Positions 25,168-34,476 of a stretch of DNA of 64,000 nt are shown here, piece after piece. The notes below the pieces were generated by a model. It saw only the letters and a list, made by a program, of their open reading frames with translations, searched no databases and had not been told where the DNA came from. The DNA is from CAYPFY01 sp964410105 (lineage in GTDB: Bacteria; Bacteroidota; Ignavibacteria; UBA10030; SZUA-254). The DNA is taken from positions 320,197 to 384,196 of the forward strand of contig CAYPFY010000001.1 of NCBI GenBank assembly GCA_964410105.1, written 5' to 3'. Position 1 is the first letter of the stretch. Every line of letters starts with the position of its first letter. The position numbers and the translations under genes were made by a program.

Positions 25168-25215
25168 TTCGCCCGATAAAAAGGAGACTCCTTCCCGCGA
25201 AGGTTTTCAGGTCAC

Positions 25216-25377
25216 ATGCCGGTAGGTCTCCTGGCTTGCCTGACCGTCTGACGTCTTCCCACAGCGCGCGCGCCGCAGTGACTTTTGTTCAGAGGCATTA
25301 TCCTCGTTTCCGGAGGATCAGGCTCACAGTTGCGGGGCAGCTTCCGTTTTGCACGGAATTCCCTTAGCACCGGCAAT
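25216..25377 (-). ncRNA. Cobalamin riboswitch
   Basis: Read on the minus strand, all major conserved blocks are present in order: the P1 arm TTGCCGG, GTGCTAAGGGAAT, GAAGCTGCCCCGCAACTGTGAGCC, AGTCACTG, GTGGGAAGACGTC, the B12-box-like GCCAGGAGACCTACC, and the closing CCGGCA that pairs with the first arm. It binds adenosyl- or related cobalamin. It stands between a consensus promoter (25400-25428) and a terminator (25134-25167), upstream of the BtuB-BtuG-DUF6580 genes. Binding should favour termination and lower uptake. Confidence 0.95.
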
Positions 25378-25399
25378 GAAAGTCAAAGAACTCACTGGT

Positions 25400-25428
25400 A
25401 ATATAGGTCATTCCTGAGGAGAAGTCAA
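25400..25428 (-). promoter_or_regulatory. Promoter of the B12 riboswitch operon
   Basis: Minus strand TTGACT, 17-nt spacer, TATATT. The predicted transcription start near 25393 is about 16 nt before the riboswitch P1 stem. The -35 end lies only 16 bp from the ssb stop codon. Confidence 0.8.
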
Positions 25429-25443
25429 CTCCCACGGAACGCG

Positions 25444-25872
25444 TCAGAACGGGAGATCTCCTTTCTCAGCAGCGGGTTCCTCATCCATGGCCGGAGGCTC
25501 GGCCGCCATAGATCCCCCCGTTCCTGCATTCCCCTTGGCGTCGAGCATGATGAGGTCATCGGCTATGATCTCGGTGATATAGCGCTTCATGCCGCTCGAC
25601 TTGTCGTCCCAGGAGCGGGTCTGCAGTTTCCCTTCGAGGTAGACCTTGCTCCCCTTCTTCAGGTACTGACCGCATATTTCCGCAAGCTTTCGCCAGGCGA
25701 TGATATTGTGCCACTCGGTCCTTTCCTGGAAGTTGCCTTCCTGATCCTTCCAGCGCTCGCCTGTGGCGATGGAAAACTTGGCCAGTGCGACGCCGGACGG
25801 CGTATAGCTGAGCTCCGGGTCTTTGCCGAGGTTTCCGATTAACTGAACCTTGTTAAGGCTCTTCCCTGCCAT
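25444..25872 (-). CDS. ssb: Single-stranded DNA-binding protein
   Basis: 142 residues. The OB-fold (about residues 1-110) has LNKVQLIGNLGKDPEL, ATGERWKD and WHNIIAWRKLAEICGQYLKKGSKVYLEGKL. The low-complexity linker and acidic tip end in EKGDLPF, the variant of the DIPF tail that recruits replication and repair partners. AGGAGG lies 4-5 nt before the ATG. It starts 67 bp after the last gene of cassette A, so it may share transcripts with it or use its own promoter. Confidence 0.96.
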   Translation of the reverse strand: MAGKSLNKVQLIGNLGKDPELSYTPSGVALAKFSIATGERWKDQEGNFQERTEWHNIIAWRKLAEICGQYLKKGSKVYLEGKLQTRSWDDKSSGMKRYITEIIADDLIMLDAKGNAGTGGSMAAEPPAMDEEPAAEKGDLPF

Positions 25873-25939
25873 AGATCCTCCTTTGAATGAATAGCGTAAG
25901 TCATTGTGAATTAATCAAATATTTGAGCCGGCTCTCCTG

Positions 25940-26797
25940 CTATCTAATAAACCTGTTCACCGGGAATCTCAGGATTCGATTTTCCGTGAGAACGTAAACA
26001 CGCTCATTTCTGGCGGCGATGTCACTGCACTTCTCTTTCAGGGGGAGGGCATATGCCCCTCTCTGCTGACCGTCGAGCGTATAGGTCCTGACGGAGCATG
26101 CGTCGAGAAACCATATGAGGCTGTCTGCCACCGCGAATCCCGTTACATCTCGGAGCACGCTATCTTTGACCGTCCGGACGAAATTGCCGAAAATATCATA
26201 TATTTTGATAAAATTCTGCTCCTGTACAAACACGTTCTCGTCCACGATCCGGATTCGGCGGGGATCTGAGAGCTTTCCCTCCCTCGCCTCGGTCCCCCCG
26301 AAAGACCAGGACCGGTTTTCAAGCACATTGACGGCAACTATTCGGACGTTCTCGCCGTCGGCGATGTAAAGCGTCCCCGATCGGGAGACCGCCACGCTCC
26401 TGGGATATCCGAAGGAGATCGAACCATTCTCGTCCTTACCGGAGAGAGTCGCCACAAACGAGAGGGACCGATCGAAACGCTGAACCCTATGATTCCCGTA
26501 GTCGGCCACATACACGTCCAGGCCGTTGGAAACGGCCAGATCGGCCGGGCGATCAAACGACACATCGCTCCACCCATACCCTCCTATCGATGATCGTATC
26601 TCGCCCCCGGGGGACACCTTCAGAACTGAACTTGTCCCCGCGTCAAGGACGAAAAAATTGCCGTCAGGGTCGATGGAAAAAGCGACCGCGTGTGTGAACT
26701 GACCCAGGGTGAAGATCGAATCTTGAGCGCCTCCCGAAGCATACGTGCCGCCTGCGGCGAAGCAGGCGGCAACGGCAAATACTAATCTATAGCGCAA
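25940..26797 (-). CDS. Secreted NHL-type beta-propeller protein (cassette A)
   Basis: 285 residues from the TTG at 26797, which gives a classic signal peptide (MRYRLVFAVAACFAAG). Upstream starts at 26833 (ATG) and 26845 (TTG) would put acidic residues ahead of it and overlap the PorV-like gene. The mature part has NHL-like blades: PADLAVSNGLDVYVADYGNHRVQRFD, YPRSVAVSRSGTLYIADGENVRIV and others, about six in all. NHL propellers bind proteins, RNA or ligands; the role here is unknown. It is the last gene of cassette A, seven bp after the PorV-like stop. Confidence 0.75.
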   Translation of the reverse strand: MRYRLVFAVAACFAAGGTYASGGAQDSIFTLGQFTHAVAFSIDPDGNFFVLDAGTSSVLKVSPGGEIRSSIGGYGWSDVSFDRPADLAVSNGLDVYVADYGNHRVQRFDRSLSFVATLSGKDENGSISFGYPRSVAVSRSGTLYIADGENVRIVAVNVLENRSWSFGGTEAREGKLSDPRRIRIVDENVFVQEQNFIKIYDIFGNFVRTVKDSVLRDVTGFAVADSLIWFLDACSVRTYTLDGQQRGAYALPLKEKCSDIAARNERVYVLTENRILRFPVNRFIR

Positions 26798-26804
26798 CCC
26801 ATAA

Positions 26805-27827
26805 TCAGAATCCCAGCTTAATCGAAACGACATGATTCCCGTCAAAGTACTTCACCGAGCGGAACGCGTAATCAAACGAGACTTGTGTGCCTTCAAAGTC
26901 GTAGGCGACCCCGGCGCCGGCGGTAAAGCCGTAAATGTAGTCCGGCGTCTGTGAGGAGGGCGAACCTGTATAACCCGCCCGCAAGAAGAAATTGTTATTA
27001 TATCCGTACTCGACTCCCCCCTTATATTCGTCGCCCGAAAAATTGTTATTCTGGAACGTCCCTGACAACTGAAGCGAGTTTTCCCCTGAGAAGTCGTAAT
27101 GGTACCCCAGCCCGAATTCCACGGTCGAGGGGAGCTCATACGGGGCGGCTTCCAATTTCAGGAAATTTGCCGGAGCGACCTGCCCGGGAACGGTTGTTTG
27201 GACATAGAGCCCCGGGCCGTCGAATTTCATCTGGGGTCCTATGTTCTTTACCGCCACCCCGAGGCTCAGACCGTTGATGCTCCCCAGATTATCATAGATA
27301 ACCCCGACATTAAATGCAACCCCGTTTGTATTCACCTCGGCGATCCGCTCATTCACAAGATTCGCGGTGACCCCCACCGATACCCTGTCGCTCAGTTGCT
27401 TGGCGAAGGTCGCGCCTGCGATGAAGAATTGCGGGGAGTATGTCTGCCCGGTACCGTCCGGATTCTGCGTCGTGGTCACGAGCATTTCGCCGATCGACAG
27501 GGACTTGATGCTCAGAGCGAAGGTCCCTATCCCCTCGAAATTCGCGGAAGCGGCCCCGTAGTCAACCCCGATATCCGCAATATAGGACATGTGGGAGAAC
27601 ATCAGATTTGCCGACGCCTTCGATTTTGAAATTCCGGCGGGATTCCAAAACAGCGCTTCAATTCCTGTCGAGGTGGAGATCGTGGATCCGCCCATCGCGA
27701 GATCCCTCCCGCCTATCGGTATGAGCAGCTCCGCTGCGCCCCCCGTTCCGGTCCGATTTCCTCCGGATGCGAACGCGCCCTGCAGGGCGATGAGGGATAA
27801 CACCAGGATAATCGAGATGCGTTTCAT
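26805..27827 (-). CDS. PorV/PorQ-family outer membrane protein (cassette A)
   Basis: 340 residues from ATG at 27827 (MKRISIILVLSL signal peptide), six nt after AAGGAG. The mature part is a beta-barrel with the PorV/PorQ opening GGAAELLIPIGGRDLAMGGS and EALFWNPAGIS, then alternating strands up to SIKLGF. PorV carries type IX secretion substrates from the translocon to the attachment complex. This paralogue is encoded 28 bp after a secreted protein with a T9SS-type C-terminal domain, so a dedicated shuttle or partner is plausible. It could instead be a FadL-like barrel. Confidence 0.8.
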   Translation of the reverse strand: MKRISIILVLSLIALQGAFASGGNRTGTGGAAELLIPIGGRDLAMGGSTISTSTGIEALFWNPAGISKSKASANLMFSHMSYIADIGVDYGAASANFEGIGTFALSIKSLSIGEMLVTTTQNPDGTGQTYSPQFFIAGATFAKQLSDRVSVGVTANLVNERIAEVNTNGVAFNVGVIYDNLGSINGLSLGVAVKNIGPQMKFDGPGLYVQTTVPGQVAPANFLKLEAAPYELPSTVEFGLGYHYDFSGENSLQLSGTFQNNNFSGDEYKGGVEYGYNNNFFLRAGYTGSPSSQTPDYIYGFTAGAGVAYDFEGTQVSFDYAFRSVKYFDGNHVVSIKLGF

Positions 27828-27855
27828 GATAGACTCCTTGTCATTAAGGGTCACG

Positions 27856-30800
27856 TTAAAACCGGTCAAGGAACTGACGTTCCTGTATCACCGAAAATTT
27901 CACGATCTTCGTCGTCCCAAGACCGGGCATTTCGATATATGCGATATAGACGCCGCTTGCCACCGGCAAATCCGACTCGTTATTCAGGAACCAGCGCTCG
28001 AACTGACCCGGCGTCGTCTTCTGAATCGTGCGCACGAGTATCCCCGCAAGGTTGAATATTCGAATCGTCGCGACATCCGGCAAATGACTGAATGTCACGA
28101 ACTTCTGGTACTTATTGATCTCTTCGGTATTCACCGCATAGTAGGGATTCGGGAAGACGGTGATCTTTTCAACATCCTTCTTAGCGAGCGCCGCGCTCTT
28201 TGTGACGCCGGGAGCATCGAACGCGAACTGGTCAGCCATTGTATTGGGATGATTGGCAAGGATGAGGAACTGATCTCCGGCATGGAATGCGACATCGCCC
28301 CGACGGTTGGGCGTCCCCCACCACATAAGCGGGGTCGTCACGTTGAGAATGTCAACCGTAAGGGCGGGATCCGCCGTAGTGCTGTAGGCAACGTCGAAGA
28401 TGAAGAACCACTCCCGGGGTCCGTCGGGGTCGGTATTCGAATAGGGTCCATTCTGCGTATCGGGCCAGTATTTCCCGTCGACCCGCCCGCCGATATGATT
28501 GTTCTCGAGAAAACCTACCATCAGTCGTCTTCCTCCGTTTTCCTGGTCGTAGGCGGCCCAGGGCACGTTCCTCGTCCTGTAATCCTGATAGGCATATCCG
28601 CTCGAGGGATTGACGATATACGGTACAAACTCCGGCTTCGCCGGAGCAGCGCTGGCGCCGCGGAGATAGCGGTAACCGTTCGACGCCGTCGTATCACTCG
28701 GGTTAACGAGATTTCCGAGGGAATCTGTCGCCGCAAGCTTTATCAGCACGTTATGGAGATGATCGGGAGTCACGGTGGAGCTGCTGAAGAAGCTGTTGTA
28801 TCCCATCCCCATGGCCCCGAAGAATCCTTCAAGGGCGAACCCGTCGGCATTGGCGAATGTCCAGCGCCGGCCGCCACTTGGGATTGACCAATCCTTCATG
28901 CCAGGAGGAGGTCCCTGCACTTTTACCTGAATCCCGTCGGCGATGACATAGTTGGCGTCACCCGACTGGTTTGTCTGGTTGGTCAGAACGTTCGTCCCGG
29001 AGGTAGAATCCTTCAGGTTCCAGTGAAGCGTCCCGCCGGCCGTATCGAACAGAACCTGATATGTATGCCCGGTGAGCTTCGAGGGGTCGATGACAATCGG
29101 CACGATGAAGCCCTCGCTCATAGGCCCGCCCACAGCCGCATGCCGGATAGCCAGCGAATCGCCCCCCGTCGCCTGATAACGAACCCCCGGGTCGGGCGTG
29201 TGCGGGGTCACGGTGAGCGCAGTGGCTGTCAAAGGCGATTCCAGATTATTCGGCACGACGTTCGGATCGGGGTTATAGCTGTAGGCCGTCACGGCGAAGT
29301 AATACCGGATGCCGTTCACAAGGTTGACGCCCCCGCGTGAAGCGTCGGTCGTGATGTCGATATTTCGCGCGACCCCCTGATCCGGCCCGACCTGTGCAAC
29401 CTGCTGGAGCAGGGCTCCGGTTGTCGGGTCAAATGTCTGATCGAGAATTATGCCAACACCGTCCTTGATATCGAAAGTGGCGATCCTCTTTCCCTCGCTC
29501 TTCGGCGATGATTGCGACGGGAGCTGGTAGACGTTATATCCCTGAAATTTATATCCGGCGCTGTTGGAATTTTCCGTTGCCGCCACGGCTGTCGCATCAC
29601 CTCCCCAGACCAGCACAAGTTCCTTGTCAAAAGCCGAGGCGGTAAGTTTCGGGGCCGGCGGGGGTGCCGGGACGTTGAAGAAGTTATCATAGGCAACCTG
29701 GGCCGACTTGTCGAAGAATCTGAGGAGGCTTATGCAGGCGAGGCGGTCCACCCCCGGTATCGCCCCGGCACAGATTTCTGCTACGACGACCTCCTGGGTA
29801 TCACCGACTGCCATCGTAAAGGGTCCCGAGGCAAGGCCTTGCCTGCGGTCGCCGGCGGGGAGCACCTGCCCGTCTATCCACCCCGTTCCTTTCACCGGAT
29901 CGCCCGCAAGAGCGAAGCTTGTGGGCTGCCCCGTGTTGGGATCGGTGAAGGGCTGACCTGTCAATCCGATTCTCCCTTTGAAGAAGTTGTAGAAGCGCAA
30001 GGTACCCTCGGAATAGGAACCCTGAACGGGGTCGGTAACCGTTGCATCACCCCTGGCGAAGTAATAGAACGCCGTCATCGGCAGGTTCTTTTTGTCGTAA
30101 ATCCTGTGTCCTTTAAATATGCCCGAATCGCCCGGGGCGGCCACGACCGGACCCTGGAAAAAGTCGAACCCTGTCACCGGGGGAGGCAGAGGATCGTATG
30201 TGGCGTCAGTCGGGAACGCATTGTATGTATATCCGAGGCTGAGGGAGGTATCGCAGCCGGAAAAGTCGTCAGTCGAATTTCCAAGATCAACGTCCGCCCA
30301 CTGGGAGACGTACATGCTGTCTATCGTGTTTCCCGCACCCCCCTTATTAATGATTAGGTACTTTTTGAAAAACATGTTGCCGAGAGCTCCCGACTGGGCA
30401 TACGCCCACACGGTGACCTGCAGCTCGATGCCCATGGGGACCGAGCCGTAGAGATTTGTCGTTGCGCCGGAGTTGTTGTCGTTGCAGACATACCACACGG
30501 TTTCATCTGCTCCCGGCACACCCGGAACATCTCCGGAGTCAGGATCGTAGTGGCCGTTGCCGTTCAAATCCTGATAGGGCGCGCCGTCGGCTGCAGGCCA
30601 GTAAGTCCAATCCTTTTCGAACTGGGCGCGGATCCCGTCTTCAGATCCTCCTTCGTCGCTCAGTTCGGAGGTCAGGGCCACTTTCGGTCCTCCCGGATAG
30701 ACGTCTCTTCTCACCCGGTATATCCGATTTTTCTCGAGAGTAGGGTCTTCGGAGACAACTCCGCCGGGCGCTCCGGGGGCGCTCGTGATCTTGCCGGGTT

Positions 30801-31116
30801 GCAGGCCGGTCCTGTACGCCGATCCTCCCACCCTCACCTGTCCGCCGATGATGCCGCCCCACAGGAACCCGCTCTGAAAGCAGGCTGTCTTCCTGCTCCC
30901 CTTCGGGAAGACGAGGCCCGAGTTCTGCTCCTGCGCGTCAATATCTGCCGTGCCGTCATTACGAAGCACGGTCGAGAGGTTGTTGATATTGAGGTAGGTT
31001 AAGACCGGAGTGCCGTTGGCGTTCAGCGGAATACGGGACCGCGGCGAGCGGTCCGCACCCGACGACGATGCCGCAGCGAGGACGAGACTCATGGCCAGGA
31101 CAGGGTACAGTTTCAT
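27856..31116 (-). CDS. Giant secreted protein with T9SS-type C-terminal sorting domain (cassette A)
   Basis: 1086 residues from ATG at 31116 (MKLYPVLAMSLVLAAA signal peptide), seven nt after AAGGAG. The body is rich in Gly, Asn, Asp and aromatic residues. It carries a Ca-binding-like DLNGNGHYDPDSGDVPG segment (about residue 190), a PMGIELQ...YLIINKG...ADVDLG stretch (about 225-270) shared with the cassette B protein, and an Fn3-like region near residue 500. The C-terminal about 95 residues (VFPNPYYAV...IRIFNLAG...ASGVYIAYIE) match the FlgD-Ig/T9SS type A sorting pattern. It should be exported and anchored on the cell surface. The enzymatic role, if any, is unknown. Confidence 0.8.
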   Translation of the reverse strand: MKLYPVLAMSLVLAAASSSGADRSPRSRIPLNANGTPVLTYLNINNLSTVLRNDGTADIDAQEQNSGLVFPKGSRKTACFQSGFLWGGIIGGQVRVGGSAYRTGLQPGKITSAPGAPGGVVSEDPTLEKNRIYRVRRDVYPGGPKVALTSELSDEGGSEDGIRAQFEKDWTYWPAADGAPYQDLNGNGHYDPDSGDVPGVPGADETVWYVCNDNNSGATTNLYGSVPMGIELQVTVWAYAQSGALGNMFFKKYLIINKGGAGNTIDSMYVSQWADVDLGNSTDDFSGCDTSLSLGYTYNAFPTDATYDPLPPPVTGFDFFQGPVVAAPGDSGIFKGHRIYDKKNLPMTAFYYFARGDATVTDPVQGSYSEGTLRFYNFFKGRIGLTGQPFTDPNTGQPTSFALAGDPVKGTGWIDGQVLPAGDRRQGLASGPFTMAVGDTQEVVVAEICAGAIPGVDRLACISLLRFFDKSAQVAYDNFFNVPAPPPAPKLTASAFDKELVLVWGGDATAVAATENSNSAGYKFQGYNVYQLPSQSSPKSEGKRIATFDIKDGVGIILDQTFDPTTGALLQQVAQVGPDQGVARNIDITTDASRGGVNLVNGIRYYFAVTAYSYNPDPNVVPNNLESPLTATALTVTPHTPDPGVRYQATGGDSLAIRHAAVGGPMSEGFIVPIVIDPSKLTGHTYQVLFDTAGGTLHWNLKDSTSGTNVLTNQTNQSGDANYVIADGIQVKVQGPPPGMKDWSIPSGGRRWTFANADGFALEGFFGAMGMGYNSFFSSSTVTPDHLHNVLIKLAATDSLGNLVNPSDTTASNGYRYLRGASAAPAKPEFVPYIVNPSSGYAYQDYRTRNVPWAAYDQENGGRRLMVGFLENNHIGGRVDGKYWPDTQNGPYSNTDPDGPREWFFIFDVAYSTTADPALTVDILNVTTPLMWWGTPNRRGDVAFHAGDQFLILANHPNTMADQFAFDAPGVTKSAALAKKDVEKITVFPNPYYAVNTEEINKYQKFVTFSHLPDVATIRIFNLAGILVRTIQKTTPGQFERWFLNNESDLPVASGVYIAYIEMPGLGTTKIVKFSVIQERQFLDRF

Positions 31117-31151
31117 TGTCAGCTCCTTTGAGGTTTTAGGCGCTTTCGCCA

Positions 31152-34100
31152 TCAGTAGTCGAGCCTGAACCCGATTCTAAACTGACGAGGGGGTCCGAAA
31201 AATAACGGAGCAGTTCCAAGAAATGGTGCGTTCTGGTACTGCTCGTAATAGTCGATGTTGATCGCCCGGTACAGAGCTTCATATTCCGGGGAGTAGTTCT
31301 GGGTCCGGAGGAAGCCATCGTCATCCGTGGTCCCTGTCCTCAGGAATACATTCTGGACATTTTTCGCATCGAGCAGGTTGATGACCGAAAAATAGATGGT
31401 CCCATCCAGCCTGTCCATGATGGGAAACGACTTGTCCAGCCGCAGATCGACCTGGAATATCCACGGCGTAGTGGAGCTGTTCAACGGCTCGATCGGTATA
31501 CGGTCTCGTGCGTCGCCTTCGAGGTCCGCGCCGCCGATCCCGCGGGTGAACGGATGCCCGCTATTGAAGCTCACTACGGCTGACCCGCCAAACTGCTGCA
31601 GCACCGTGGGGCCGTCGTTCCTCGCGAAGTGATAATCGATGTTCAGATTGCCGCGCACAGCATTATTGTACTCCAGGGGGGTCACATACTGAGGCACGAA
31701 AATCGTGACATTGTCAAGGGGCGCGGCCACGATGCCTCGATTGGAGTTCGGGAACGAGCCTGTGCCTTGCGCATCCTGGAAAGACACCGAGGCGTTGATC
31801 TGCACCCTCTTCTGACGCCGCATATTGAAGGTCAGTTCAAGACCCTTCGTCGTTGCAAAATCGCCATTGCGGAGGACCGCGTACGCCCCGAACTGCGAAC
31901 CGGACCTCGTATATACCTGGTCATAAACAATCTGGTCCAGGATATCTTTATAGTAGCCCGTCACGTCGAAAGAGGCAAAGTCGCTGATCTGCTGCGAGAA
32001 TCCGATCTCATATTGCGTCGTCCGCTCCGGCCGGACGTCAAATCCGACGGGCGCACCGATGAAAAATCCCCCGCGGATGTTCGATCCTGTCAGATAAAGC
32101 CCCTGGTAGATATCTCTCAGACGCGACTGCTGCACGAATTTTCCGAACTGCGTATGGAAGACGGTACGATCGGTCACCGGGAAGGAAAGCCCTATGCGGG
32201 GGCTGACCGACGTGAAACTTGGCACATCGACGAATCCCGCCGGATCGAGCGCGCCGGTCTGTTTATTGATGGAACGATCGGGGAATGTCGGGTCGATAAA
32301 CGCCTTGCTATCGGTGCTTATGTAATCGAACCGGAGCCCGGCGTTGATCACGAGATCGCTGAACTCAGCCTTATCCTGAACATAGAAGGCCGAAAAGACC
32401 GGGTGTTTTGCATCGAGTATTCCGCCGGAGGTTGAGGTCTCATTCCCGAACACATCGTAACCAAAATTATTGACTCCCCTGTTGATATAGATCTGTTCGA
32501 GCGTGAGCTTTTGAGGATCCGAGTCGGCAAGGGCTGCATTCGATGCAATGAGGCCCGGCATCGCGATCACCGATTCATTGCTGAGGCTGTAATTACGCAT
32601 GGTGTATCGGGCATACTCTCCCCCGACCTTCACGGAATGCTGTTTGCCGATCTGCGTCGACAACCCGCCCGTCAGCGAGAGGTTCTCCCTCCTGAATTTA
32701 ATGTAATCAGAAATAACGTCTCCGGGCGCATTGAAGGCGAAGATCGATATACTCTTCCTGTTCGGACGCGTGTAGCGCCCCGTCGGATCCCCCTTGTCAT
32801 CGGGGAAGTTAGGATCGGTTGTGGGCGGCCTCCTGTACCAGATCACGCCCGCCTGGGCATTGGCGACGCTGTCGCCGTAGCCAAGGAAGTTATCCTTCAG
32901 GATGGGATCAAACGTGTTGTTCTCCTGCTTGAAGTATCCAAACGTCAGCTCATAAAATGTCGTCGGGGAGAGCAGGTGAGTGAACTTGAGGCTGCCCGAT
33001 GCATTCTTTACGTCAATCTGTTCGTTCCGGCCAGTATTCAGGAAGTTTGCGATGTTCCCGGGGTTACGCGCACTGGTGAACGCTGTGTAAGAAGTGTTCG
33101 TCGTATATGTCCCGCCCAGTCGCAGGGTGATCGGGCTAAAATCCATGTTCACCGTCCCGGTATAGGTGAACTGGTTGAGCGAACTGCCGGTCAGAGGCCC
33201 CGCCGGGTAAAGCAGGTTGACTGTATCAGGGGTTACCTTGCCGCCGTTGACCAGGCCCAGCTTTATTCCGGGGTAGGGTTGCGGGGTCAGGTCGCGGTTA
33301 TAGAGGTAGTTGAAAAGGCCGAAGAATTTATAATGTTCGTTCCCCAGGGGCCCGCTCACAGTCCCGGTCAATTCGTCATAGCCGAACTGGTATGCGCCGA
33401 GCCAGTTTTTGTCGCCGTTATACGCGTTATCCCTGCTTTTGACGCCGAGATTGTCGGTATAGTACTGGACGCTGGCCTTCAGATCGGTCGTGCCGGAGCG
33501 GAGTTGCTGCTGAATGATGCCGGCATTGGCTCCGCCGAATTCGGCGTTATAGCCGCCAGCCTGCACCTGTATCTCCTCGAGCGCATCCTGAACGAGTGTC
33601 ACCGCGCGGCCCCCTGCCATCGGGTTGGTGATATTGACTCCTTCCAGATAAAACCCCACTTCGTCCTGTCTTCCCCCCCGGATGAAGACCGTGTTATCCT
33701 GAAGGACAACGCCCGGGGAAAGGGCAAGGATGTTGTTGATGCCCCGGACCGGAAGCGTGGAGATATCTTCTCCCGTCGTAATGCGAACGGCGTTGGTGGC
33801 GTTCTTGTTGACGAGGGGACGCTGGGCGATTATTTCAACGGGCTTCAATTGGAGCGCTTCCGTCGACATCTCAAAATTGAGTTCAGTCGTGAGATTCGTG
33901 TTCACGATGACATTCTGGACCGTGACTGACTGGTATCCGACGTATGTCGCTTTCATAGCATAGGTCCCGGTCGGCACATTAACGATGACATAGTTTCCGT
34001 CAACGTCCGAGACTGCGCCGATCGACGTACCCTGAACGCTTACGCTTGCGCCGATCAGCGGTTCCTTTGATTCCTTGTCGGTAACGCGGCCTTTGACCTT

Positions 34101-34169
34101 CCCGGTACCGACCGCAAAGACGAGGCCTGGCAGAGCCAGCAGGAGCAGGCTAACGATAAAAGTTTTCAT
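31152..34169 (-). CDS. TonB-dependent receptor with carboxypeptidase-like N-domain (cassette A)
   Basis: 1005 residues from ATG at 34169 (MKTFIVSLLLLALPGLVFA), with AGGAG 6 nt upstream; earlier in-frame codons lie in the leader. A CarboxypepD-regulatory-like Ig domain (GKVKGRVTDKESKEPLIGAS, about 25-105) precedes the plug (about 130-235, IFIRGGRQDE, EEIQVQAGGYNAEFGGANAG) and a barrel ending FRIGFRLDY with a terminal aromatic. This is the OmpA/Oar or SusC-like class of receptor. The imported substrate is unknown; the partner may be the secreted protein encoded 35 bp downstream. A consensus promoter is located 235 bp upstream. Confidence 0.88.
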   Translation of the reverse strand: MKTFIVSLLLLALPGLVFAVGTGKVKGRVTDKESKEPLIGASVSVQGTSIGAVSDVDGNYVIVNVPTGTYAMKATYVGYQSVTVQNVIVNTNLTTELNFEMSTEALQLKPVEIIAQRPLVNKNATNAVRITTGEDISTLPVRGINNILALSPGVVLQDNTVFIRGGRQDEVGFYLEGVNITNPMAGGRAVTLVQDALEEIQVQAGGYNAEFGGANAGIIQQQLRSGTTDLKASVQYYTDNLGVKSRDNAYNGDKNWLGAYQFGYDELTGTVSGPLGNEHYKFFGLFNYLYNRDLTPQPYPGIKLGLVNGGKVTPDTVNLLYPAGPLTGSSLNQFTYTGTVNMDFSPITLRLGGTYTTNTSYTAFTSARNPGNIANFLNTGRNEQIDVKNASGSLKFTHLLSPTTFYELTFGYFKQENNTFDPILKDNFLGYGDSVANAQAGVIWYRRPPTTDPNFPDDKGDPTGRYTRPNRKSISIFAFNAPGDVISDYIKFRRENLSLTGGLSTQIGKQHSVKVGGEYARYTMRNYSLSNESVIAMPGLIASNAALADSDPQKLTLEQIYINRGVNNFGYDVFGNETSTSGGILDAKHPVFSAFYVQDKAEFSDLVINAGLRFDYISTDSKAFIDPTFPDRSINKQTGALDPAGFVDVPSFTSVSPRIGLSFPVTDRTVFHTQFGKFVQQSRLRDIYQGLYLTGSNIRGGFFIGAPVGFDVRPERTTQYEIGFSQQISDFASFDVTGYYKDILDQIVYDQVYTRSGSQFGAYAVLRNGDFATTKGLELTFNMRRQKRVQINASVSFQDAQGTGSFPNSNRGIVAAPLDNVTIFVPQYVTPLEYNNAVRGNLNIDYHFARNDGPTVLQQFGGSAVVSFNSGHPFTRGIGGADLEGDARDRIPIEPLNSSTTPWIFQVDLRLDKSFPIMDRLDGTIYFSVINLLDAKNVQNVFLRTGTTDDDGFLRTQNYSPEYEALYRAINIDYYEQYQNAPFLGTAPLFFGPPRQFRIGFRLDY

Positions 34170-34385
34170 GGGTATCTCCTTAGATGAGAGCATCGAACTT
34201 TCCCCCGTTGTGGTCAAGAATTCACGCTCCCCTCGAGCCGAGGTGCGCATGAATCACGCAGGGGTATACGATTGAAGGCGGATGGTTAGAGTCGGTAGTC
34301 ATCGGGAAGGCGTAACAATACTTATGGCTGGCGTCTCCCTGTCTTGGATTTTAGATCGGTTCCCACTATAGTCCGCAATCTACTA

Positions 34386-34399
34386 CCCAATTTCTTGGG
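34386..34399 (-). promoter_or_regulatory. Palindrome at the predicted transcription start of cassette A
   Basis: CCCAAGAAATTGGG: CCCAA and TTGGG arms around four nt, 3-16 nt downstream of the -10 box. It could be an operator or a short hairpin at the 5' end of the transcript. Confidence 0.35.
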
Positions 34400-34402
34400 C
34401 GC

Positions 34403-34431
34403 AATATAACAAACGGAACCGGGTTTGTCAA
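34403..34431 (-). promoter_or_regulatory. Promoter of cassette A
   Basis: Minus strand TTGACA, 17-nt spacer, TATATT. It lies about 235 bp before the TonB receptor start, in a 307-bp gap otherwise holding only the serA terminator and a small palindrome. No ORF or RNA gene is seen in the remaining leader (34170-34385). Confidence 0.82.
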
Positions 34432-34449
34432 GTTTTCGGGCAATACGAG

Positions 34450-34470
34450 AAAATCGGCGAAATCACGCCG
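34450..34470 (-). terminator. Terminator after serA
   Basis: Minus strand: CGGCG and CGCCG arms around TGATTT, then A and TTTT. It lies 7 bp after the serA stop and just before the cassette A promoter. The stem is short. Confidence 0.5.
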
Positions 34471-34476
34471 TGCTTC

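Noticed and set aside
27589..28887. Long plus-strand open frames opposite the cassette A genes (also 32511-33929 and 56876-57949)
   Set aside because: They are shadows of GC-rich minus-strand genes, with no ribosome binding site and no family signature.
34170..34476. A small gene in the gap before cassette A
   Set aside because: No frame of useful length with a start and ribosome binding site; the gap is explained by a terminator, promoter and leader.
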